Shown here: one piece after another, positions 58,992 through 64,000 of the stretch
Layout: the number at the start of each line of letters is the position of its first letter
Numbering within the stretch: position 1 is the stretch's first letter
Assembly (NCBI GenBank): GCA_036489565.1
Contig: DASXFN010000060.1
Coordinates: 1 to 64,000, forward strand
Direction of reading: 5' to 3'
Source: JAICKN01 sp036489565
GTDB lineage: Bacteria > Acidobacteriota > Terriglobia > Terriglobales > Acidobacteriaceae
Length of the DNA: 64,000 bases
Notes under the pieces: generated by a model
What the model saw: the letters and a program-made list of their open reading frames with translations, nothing else
What the model was told of the DNA's origin: nothing
Database searches by the model: none
Program-made: the position numbers and the translations under genes

Positions 58992-60161
58992 ATGAGCACT
59001 CGTTTAATGGACTTGAGAAAGCAGCACACAAACTTTGTGCAAAAAGCCGAAAACATTGTCAGCGTTGCTGAACGCGAGAACAAGCGCGTCCTCACAGAAA
59101 CGGAAAAAGCCGCAACGGATTCGTTTCTCGCCCAAGCAAAAGCGCTAGTTCCTGAAATCAAGCACCTTGAGAGCCGGAATACTTTGGCTTCCCAGGTCAA
59201 CGAAGACGGCATCCCGCTCGCCTTTTTAAGTGGCGGGAAGCACAAGTCTCAGGCTACCGAAAACATGTTCCCGCAAACATCGAAGTTCATCCTTCGCGGT
59301 GAATTGCCGGAAATGGAAGCCTACACTGGCGAAGACGGCGGCGGCGGTTCCGTTTCCTACGTCATCCCGGCGTATGAAATCGAACGCTTCATTCTGGCTT
59401 ATCCCAACTTCGATTCGTTCGCCAGTGCGGGCGCCAGTCTTTACCCGTTTTCGGATTTCCCGGTTGTTGATCGGAAAATCCCCATTCTTTCCGCTGGCAG
59501 CGCGGCCACAACCTACGCTGCTGGAACCGGACCGAATACAAGCCAAGATGCCAGCTTCATTCCGCTGACAATCTCGCACAGCAAATACGCGCTGCTCACT
59601 AAATTCTCTGAGGAATTTTCAGAGGACGCGCCGAGTGCTATCCAAGCGGCCATCGCTGAATCCCTCGCGCGTGTCACGATGAGTCAGTCCAACGCTTTTA
59701 CCACGGCCATGCTGGCATCGCTCGCCAGCGCGGGCGCGGAAATTGCAACCGGCGAAGACTATCTGCAATTGCTTTTGGACCTGGAAGCTGCTGTTCCCAG
59801 CGTGTTTGCGAACCAAGGGAATGCGTTTATGGTTTCGCGCCTGTCGCTGGCCGCGGTTCGCAATCTCCGCGATGCCCAAGACCGCCCGATCTTCGACCCG
59901 CAAAACCGAACACTGCTTGGCCATCCGACCATCTTGAATGATGCGTTAGGCGGTCGGGTTGTATTCGGTAACTTCGGGACCGGTGCGCACATCAGCCGCG
60001 GACCATTCCAATTGCTCCGTCTGACTGAGGCTTACCGCGAACAGGGACAGGTAGGCATTCGGTACTGGCAGCGCAGTGGAGCGAAGTTCTACTCCGATGC
60101 GGTCACAAGCGGAAGCAATCAACCGTTGTGGATGTCTGAAAGTACGGACATCGGCAGCTAA
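58992..60161 (+). CDS. HK97-fold phage major capsid protein
   Basis: 389 residues. The N-terminal ~75 residues are coiled and charged (KQHTNFVQKAENIVSVAERENKRVL), like a scaffold/delta domain; the rest has the HK97 pattern: YVIPAYEIERFILAYPNFDSF, PVVDRKIPIL, a beta-rich E-loop/P-domain, and LGHPTILNDALGGRVVFGNF with a C-terminal GIRYWQRSGAKFYSDA. ATG 58992 has GGA 8 bases upstream; the ATG at 58977 is in frame. Neither portal, protease nor terminase genes are near, so the protein either builds a shell with helper parts or is an exapted capsid gene. Confidence 0.88.
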   Translation: MSTRLMDLRKQHTNFVQKAENIVSVAERENKRVLTETEKAATDSFLAQAKALVPEIKHLESRNTLASQVNEDGIPLAFLSGGKHKSQATENMFPQTSKFILRGELPEMEAYTGEDGGGGSVSYVIPAYEIERFILAYPNFDSFASAGASLYPFSDFPVVDRKIPILSAGSAATTYAAGTGPNTSQDASFIPLTISHSKYALLTKFSEEFSEDAPSAIQAAIAESLARVTMSQSNAFTTAMLASLASAGAEIATGEDYLQLLLDLEAAVPSVFANQGNAFMVSRLSLAAVRNLRDAQDRPIFDPQNRTLLGHPTILNDALGGRVVFGNFGTGAHISRGPFQLLRLTEAYREQGQVGIRYWQRSGAKFYSDAVTSGSNQPLWMSESTDIGS

Positions 60162-60175
60162 ACGATTCATCAGCT

Positions 60176-60251
60176 TTGGCGCGGCGGTCGAATAAGCAAC
60201 TGGGCCGGGCAGGACAACACGGGCCGCGCCAAACATTTTTACCGTGTTGTG
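60176..60251 (+). terminator. Terminator/antiterminator-like hairpin pair after the capsid gene
   Basis: TTTGGCGCGGC (60176-60186) pairs with GCCGCGCCAAA (60224-60234), followed by a T-run (60236-60241). An alternative stem, ACAACACGG (60215-60223) with CCGTGTTGT (60243-60251), cannot form together with it if the loop is crossed, so the two could switch read-through into the RHH/RepA genes. The arrangement is inferred from base pairing only. Confidence 0.55.
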
Positions 60252-60359
60252 CGTTTCCGGAGCGGTCTTCGTGCGTACCGCACATGCAAATCGCCGAAAA
60301 CAAATAGGGGCCGTGCTTCGGGGCGCGGTCCTTATTCAAAACTTCATTCAGGGTGCGCT

Positions 60360-60563
60360 ATGAAAAAACTCGAAATTGTCCTTCGTGAGGAATTAAGCAG
60401 CGAGCTATCAGCAGCCGCCAGCGAAACAGGATGCAGACCTGCCGATTTTGCGGCGCAAACCGTGGAAGCTGCGCTGGCCGCCAGGCGGCTTCCAAGATTC
60501 GAGACTCTGGAATCGAGTCCACAGATCAATGATGCCCGGAAACAAAAGGCGCGAACAACTTGA
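60360..60563 (+). CDS. Small ribbon-helix-helix-like protein
   Basis: 67 residues. MKKLEIVLREELSSELSAAASETGC is a short beta strand and two helices, as in RHH/CopG repressors; the C-terminal tail is Lys/Arg-rich. It could control copy number or the RepA gene 106 bases downstream. No other motif. Confidence 0.6.
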   Translation: MKKLEIVLREELSSELSAAASETGCRPADFAAQTVEAALAARRLPRFETLESSPQINDARKQKARTT

Positions 60564-60669
60564 ATTTGGGATGTGGGTAGGCAGCATGAACCCGTGAATT
60601 TTCGCCATATCGCAACGTGGCACGATTACGGGGCATTGTAGAGCCACTTTTTCGATGTGAGGTTAGCTT

Positions 60670-61752
60670 ATGGCAATTGGCGACGGACTACAGACTTGCT
60701 TAATATGCTGTGCGCCGTTGGACGCGGAAGGAATCAACTGTACCCGTATCAATGGACCCGCCCACGGCGAAATGCAGTCTGACTATGGATGGCGTGACGC
60801 GGCGTGGCCCGACTTGTTCCATACAAGACAACAAGCGATGAATGCGCCGCCGGTCACGTTTCTGATTAAGGACTTTCTACAGCGGGAAGGTGTCACAGCG
60901 ATTGCCGCGCCCGTGCGCGAGCGCAAGAGCCTAATCGCGCTCAATATGGTTCATGCGCTCGTAACTGGCGAAAAGTTGTTTGGCCATTTCGATGTGGTCA
61001 AGAAACCCGACCACGTTCTATACCTCTGTCCAGAAGTCAGCCTTGGCCCGTTTACCGACCGCGTGCGTAAGATCGGCTTGCTTGATTATGTGGGAAACAA
61101 TTTTTTCTATCGCACTATGAGCGCGGACGGCCACTTGGACCTAAGCGATGAAGGCTTACAGGCCGCGTTGCATGGAAGCGTAGTCTTCCTGGATACTGCG
61201 ATTCGATTTTTGGACGGTGATGAAAACAGTTCCAAGGATGTTCGCGCTTTTGCTGACGGCATCTTCGCGCTATTGCGTAATGGCGCTGAGGCGATAGTGC
61301 TCTTGCATCATTCGCCTAAAGACATGGGTGACCATATGACCCTAGAGAATGCAATGCGTGGCTCTGGTGATATGGGCGCTTTCCTGGCTTGCTGTTGGGG
61401 AACACGGCTGCAAGATCCATCGGACCCTTACAAGTCGGCCAGCTTTCTATCGAATCTGAAACAGCGCGACTTTGAAAGCAGTGACTTTGAAGTGACGGTG
61501 ACGCCGGATTGCAAGATGCACATGCGCGAAGATGTGACGGTGCCCACATTAACCCGAAGAAAAGGATTCAAGGGTAATAAAGACGGGATGGACCAACAGG
61601 CGATGGCTCTTTTACGGGCTAACCCAAAAGTATCAACGCGGGAGATGGCACGGATGCTGAACGATGCTGGTATGCGGCGCGGGAAAGATTGGGTGCTTGA
61701 AAAGCGTTACGAGATCATGCAAGGGGTCGTGTCGGCTGAAGGCGGGAACTAA
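60670..61752 (+). CDS. RepA-like hexameric AAA ATPase (replication helicase type)
   Basis: 360 residues. VTFLIKDFLQREGVTAIAAP begins a RecA-like core of the RepA/DnaB-helper type: Walker A position APVRERKS (80-87; K86, S87) is unusual because both Gly of GxxxxGKS are replaced, while Walker B VVFLDTAIRF and the LLHHSPK motif are intact. A C-terminal winged-helix-like region (MDQQAMALLRANPKVSTREMARMLND) may bind DNA. It is likely the element's own replication ATPase. Start ATG 60670 follows GAGG. Cys-rich N-terminal 20 residues (CLICCAPLDAEGINC) may bind zinc. Confidence 0.8.
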   Translation: MAIGDGLQTCLICCAPLDAEGINCTRINGPAHGEMQSDYGWRDAAWPDLFHTRQQAMNAPPVTFLIKDFLQREGVTAIAAPVRERKSLIALNMVHALVTGEKLFGHFDVVKKPDHVLYLCPEVSLGPFTDRVRKIGLLDYVGNNFFYRTMSADGHLDLSDEGLQAALHGSVVFLDTAIRFLDGDENSSKDVRAFADGIFALLRNGAEAIVLLHHSPKDMGDHMTLENAMRGSGDMGAFLACCWGTRLQDPSDPYKSASFLSNLKQRDFESSDFEVTVTPDCKMHMREDVTVPTLTRRKGFKGNKDGMDQQAMALLRANPKVSTREMARMLNDAGMRRGKDWVLEKRYEIMQGVVSAEGGN

Positions 61753-62119
61753 CTTACTGAACGGCCATACCCAGCCATGTAACTAAAAACCTTTGGTTTT
61801 GTTACTGGATGGGACGACTGTCTGCTGTCTGTATTTACTATTGTGTCCGACGACAGCCGCAATGGCCCTGTGTGGGGCGTGTTTGTTTGTCCCGGACAAA
61901 AAATCTCTACAGCTAAATAGAATTAGGCCCAGTTTTAAGATAATTCTACACAAACTACTTTATTCTCATTTTGAGACATTCCTTTGTTTTCAACGCGCAC
62001 CGGCGAAAACGTAGCTTTGTCGCCAGGTGAACTCTCCAAAGCTGTTGATTCTACATATCGCGCCTTTAGAATCAGCGCGTCAGGGGCAAGATGCCCTATT
62101 GTAGAGGGCATTTTTAGCT
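61753..62119. other. AT-rich dyad-rich noncoding region, possible replication origin
   Basis: 367 bases between the RepA-like gene and the GIY-YIG gene. Hairpin GTAAC...AAAACC TTT GGTTTT...GTTAC at 61779-61805; inverted pairs AGCTTTG/CAAAGCT (62013-62019/62037-62043) and GATTCTA/TAGAATC (62047-62053/62067-62073); and the terminator-like hairpin at 62091-62115. No repeated iterons were seen. An origin next to a RepA-type gene is plausible but only inferred. Confidence 0.4.
62091..62115 (+). terminator. Terminator-like hairpin just before the GIY-YIG start
   Basis: ATGCCCT (62091-62097) pairs with AGGGCAT (62105-62111) around a 7-base loop and is followed by four T (62112-62115). The GIY-YIG start codon is only 4 bases further, so the right arm also covers the likely ribosome-binding region (AGAGGG). 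It may terminate upstream transcripts or restrict translation of the integrase cassette. Confidence 0.6.
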
Positions 62120-62476
62120 ATGAAGCACACAATTTATGCTTTGGTTGACCCGGACACCCGTCACGTTCGATATGTAGGTCGAACATCCCAAACTTTACAA
62201 CGCCGACTCTCCGGCCATCTCACCGCGGCTTCGGGCGGCAACAAGAGTGCGGTTTACCAATGGATGCGCTCGCTTTACCCCATTCAACCACTGCCCATTG
62301 TCTTGCAAGAAATCGAGGGCTATCACCCGCGAGTACACGTGGGTGAGGGACGATATCACAGTCCGATTGAGTCCATCGAAATTAAGTGGATTAAACGGTT
62401 CCGCCGTACCGTTCTAAACGGTATCAATCCGTCCGCCAGGGCATACAAAGCACTTGTTAACAAGGGCGAAGAATGA
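62120..62476 (+). CDS. GIY-YIG family nuclease
   Basis: 118 residues. IYALVDPDTRHVRYVGRTSQTLQRRLSGHL matches the N-terminal GIY-YIG core (here YAL...RYVG), with catalytic Arg in RRLSGHL and a later Glu in IESIEIKWIKRF. The domain is complete but lacks an attached DNA-binding part. It cuts DNA on one strand by a metal-dependent mechanism; homing or defence roles are known in the family. Stop and the next start overlap by ATGA, so it is translated together with the excisionase-like gene. Confidence 0.82.
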   Translation: MKHTIYALVDPDTRHVRYVGRTSQTLQRRLSGHLTAASGGNKSAVYQWMRSLYPIQPLPIVLQEIEGYHPRVHVGEGRYHSPIESIEIKWIKRFRRTVLNGINPSARAYKALVNKGEE

Positions 62477-62694
62477 GCACTTTTTTCGAGCCGTTATTAT
62501 CTGCGAAACAAGCTGCCGAAATGTTGGGCGGCATTCACCTCAAGACGTTGCAAAAGATGGCACGCGCCAATCAAATCCCAGGGCACCGCATCGGACGCGC
62601 ATGGTTCTTTCGTGCCAGTGAACTAGATCAATGGCTTAGGTTAGAATCATCCGGCCAAGCCGACCGCTCAAACGGAAAGGAACATACCCGATGA
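62473..62694 (+). CDS. Excisionase-like HTH protein
   Basis: 73 residues. LLSAKQAAEMLGGIHLKTLQKMARANQIPGHRIGRAWFFRASELDQWLR is a helix_turn_helix_17 (excisionase family) domain. Coupled to the integrase gene by an ATGA overlap, it most likely controls the direction of recombination. Together with the HTH at 54.24 kb, it is the second excisionase-like gene in the element. Confidence 0.8.
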   Translation: MSTFFEPLLSAKQAAEMLGGIHLKTLQKMARANQIPGHRIGRAWFFRASELDQWLRLESSGQADRSNGKEHTR

Positions 62695-63851
62695 GCGGAA
62701 GGTACCAGAGCGGTTGTCTATACCGTGAGCGCCGAAAAACTGGCCCAGATGTTTGGGTTTTCAGATGGCGAAACGGAGAGACAAACCGGAAAGAGAAAAT
62801 AGGCGACGTGACGCAATTACCTAACAGAAAAGCAGCAATGAAGGTTAGCGAATCGCGCCGCAAGACAATCAACAGTGGAACACAAACGCCGCGCACGATT
62901 GCGGACTTGGTTTCACATTACAAGCAGCACGAATTACCGAGCAAGACTCCATATTGTCAGGACGTTTATTCGGGCTATCTCAAAACGTGGATTCTACCCA
63001 CATGGGCAGAATGCACACTCTCGAACGTAAAAACCGTTACCGTGGAAGCATGGCTGCCGACGCTGCCGCTGGCAAACGGTACGCGGGCGAAATTGCGAAA
63101 CCTTATGCACGCAATTTTTAATCACGCTATGCGTTGGGAGTTTTTTGATAGAAACCCGATGACTCTTGTGCGGCAATCCGCGAAACGTGAGCGAGTGCCG
63201 GACGTTCTGACGGTTGAGGAAATCGGTAAGCTGCTTTCAGAATTACGTGAGCCGTGGCGAACAGCCGTTTATTTGGCTATCACTACCGGCTTGCGGCGTA
63301 GTGAACTATTAGCGCTCAAATGGTCTGACGTTCGATTCAACGCGGGCGAGATTCATTTAACCCGTGGCATCGTTCGCCAGTACGTAGGGACCATGAAAAC
63401 GGAATGCAGTCGCAAACCCGTACCGATGGATGCCGCACTTGCTGACGTGCTAACTAGCTGGCGTGGAATAGCTCCGTACAATCAAGACACGGACTATATT
63501 TTCGCCAGTCCCGATATGCACGGGCAGCAACCATACTGGCCCGACATCGCAATGGAGAAGAACATCCGACCGGCGGCAACGCGGGCGGGCATCCAGAAGC
63601 GTATCGGCTGGCATGTGCTACGGCATACGTTCGGAACGCTGATAAACAGCGAAGGTGCGGACGTGGCAACTACACAAGCACTCATGCGTCATGCAAACGT
63701 AAGTATCACGTTGGATAAATACGTCCAATCCGTGACACCCGCGAAACGCAAGGCGCAAAATCGCATTGTGCAAGTGATTCCGTTCCCTAATGTTCCCACG
63801 CGGTTGACAGAACCGGCTGTATCTGTTGATTATAAAGAGTTGGGCGCTTAA
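62691..63851 (+). CDS. Tyrosine-recombinase integrase ending inside tRNA-Val
   Basis: 386 residues with a SAM-like N-terminal domain and catalytic core: R202 in TGLRRSEL, H308 and R311 in WHVLRHTF, H334 in LMRHAN, Y344 in LDKYVQS. It catalyses site-specific recombination between the element's attP and the tRNA-Val attB. The start overlaps the excisionase-like gene by ATGA. The last codons reach into the tRNA gene: Gly and Ala come from tRNA bases and the TAA stop is tRNA positions 8-10. The last 16 codons also contain the promoter described separately. Confidence 0.95.
   Translation: MSGRYQSGCLYRERRKTGPDVWVFRWRNGETNRKEKIGDVTQLPNRKAAMKVSESRRKTINSGTQTPRTIADLVSHYKQHELPSKTPYCQDVYSGYLKTWILPTWAECTLSNVKTVTVEAWLPTLPLANGTRAKLRNLMHAIFNHAMRWEFFDRNPMTLVRQSAKRERVPDVLTVEEIGKLLSELREPWRTAVYLAITTGLRRSELLALKWSDVRFNAGEIHLTRGIVRQYVGTMKTECSRKPVPMDAALADVLTSWRGIAPYNQDTDYIFASPDMHGQQPYWPDIAMEKNIRPAATRAGIQKRIGWHVLRHTFGTLINSEGADVATTQALMRHANVSITLDKYVQSVTPAKRKAQNRIVQVIPFPNVPTRLTEPAVSVDYKELGA
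63804..63833 (+). promoter_or_regulatory. Element-borne tRNA promoter within the integrase gene
   Basis: TTGACA (63804-63809, perfect consensus) and GATTAT (63828-63833) are 18 bases apart; TATAAA (63831-63836) is an alternative -10. The tRNA begins 8 bases after GATTAT. The native promoter at the left end has TTGACG, 17 bases, TTGAAT and 9 bases to the tRNA, so spacing is nearly the same. It probably restores tRNA expression after integration. Confidence 0.7.
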
Positions 63852-63878
63852 CTCAGCGGTAGAGTGCCATCCTCACAC
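63842..63878 (+). other. attR core (tRNA 5' half)
   Basis: Thirty-seven bases identical to 54033-54069. The cross-over lies inside this stretch. To the left the integrase frame runs into it; to the right the original tRNA 3' half follows. Confidence 0.9.
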
Positions 63879-63916
63879 GGTGGAAGTCATAGGTTCGAAT
63901 CCTATAGCGCCCACCA
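63842..63916 (+). tRNA. tRNA-Val(CAC), rebuilt by the element
   Basis: Acceptor GGGCGCT/AGCGCCC, D arm ACTC...GAGT, anticodon stem CCATC/GGTGG with loop CTCACAC (anticodon CAC, reading GUG), T arm ATAGG TTCGAAT CCTAT, discriminator A and encoded CCA. Positions 63842-63878 come from the element; the rest is chromosomal. Structure is complete, so it should be functional. Confidence 0.95.
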
Positions 63917-64000
63917 TCCTTTCTCAATACTTACGCGTGTCACTTCCCGTTCCCCTTGCCGGTGAACCGACCCAAAAACCTCGGTTATTCGGGAACGAAG

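Larger units (their letters stand above)
54033..63878. mobile_element. Integrated capsid-bearing, satellite-like element in tRNA-Val
   Basis: An exact 37-bp direct repeat at 54033-54069 and 63842-63878 (the 5' half of tRNA-Val, acceptor to anticodon loop) marks the ends. Between them: HTH protein, DUF4145 and OLD proteins on the minus strand, then on the plus strand a small membrane protein, two unknown proteins, an HK97-fold capsid protein, a RHH protein, a RepA-like ATPase, GIY-YIG nuclease, excisionase-like HTH and tyrosine integrase. No portal, terminase, protease or tail gene is present, so it is either a satellite that depends on a helper or a decayed prophage. Confidence 0.9.

Noticed and set aside
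54033..63878. Intact prophage
   Set aside because: Only one virion gene (capsid) is present; no terminase, portal, protease, tail, holin or lysin was found in any frame.
1..64000. CRISPR arrays
   Set aside because: No series of direct repeats with regular spacers was seen; all repeats found are palindromes or single pairs.

Overview
The window looks like chromosome from an Acidobacteriota genome, probably a soil-type Terriglobia member. The assignment is by gene content only: an Oar-like TonB receptor with a carboxypeptidase-regulatory N-terminus, a VWFA-related secreted protein, DUF5666 and DUF3106 proteins, a CHAT/TPR lipoprotein behind an anti-sigma gene, several plant-polysaccharide hydrolases, and many short palindromic intergenic repeats. 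No 16S or species marker is present.

Layout. 1-8.7 kb holds a partial lipoprotein, a PilZ protein, an NtrB/NtrC-type pair, an alpha/beta hydrolase, a MEDS-PAS kinase with a receiver-only regulator, and a polysaccharide deacetylase. 8.7-22.8 kb holds hemL, an NtrC-like ATPase with a broken GAFTGA loop, tatA, TPR, zinc-ribbon and DUF5666 proteins, the Oar-like receptor, and a CHAT/TPR operon with an anti-sigma gene but no sigma gene. 22.9-31 kb is a polysaccharide-degradation patch (acetyl-esterase-like, GH30, cupin, two GH88/105 hydrolases) around an O-mannosyltransferase-like membrane protein. 31-44.8 kb is mixed housekeeping (VWFA, M24, CHY finger, msrB, bactofilin, ABC-F, PilZ, FmdB, YheT) and contains a perfect parS-like palindrome. 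44.8-50 kb is the classical infC-rpmI-rplT-pheS-pheT cluster on the minus strand. 50-54 kb has small envelope proteins and an ECF sigma/anti-sigma pair.

The most interesting part is 54,033-63,878: a 9.8 kb integrated element in a tRNA-Val(CAC) gene, bounded by an exact 37-bp direct repeat. It encodes an HTH protein, an OLD-family ATPase/Toprim protein with a DUF4145 partner, small unknown proteins behind a palindromic operator region, one HK97-fold major capsid protein (no portal, terminase or tail genes), a ribbon-helix-helix protein, a RepA-like ATPase, and a translationally coupled GIY-YIG/excisionase/tyrosine-integrase cassette. Unusually, the duplicated piece is the 5' half of the tRNA. 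The element therefore rebuilds the tRNA from its 5' side, and the last codons of its integrase gene contain a good promoter at the correct distance. The integrase stop codon lies inside the tRNA. The native tRNA promoter is stranded at the other end, pointing into the element.

Other points to check: infC has no ATG/GTG/TTG start and appears to begin at ATC; a REP-type palindromic element sits in frame inside pheT; and an intrinsic terminator with no gene in front of it suggests a small RNA near 10.1 kb.
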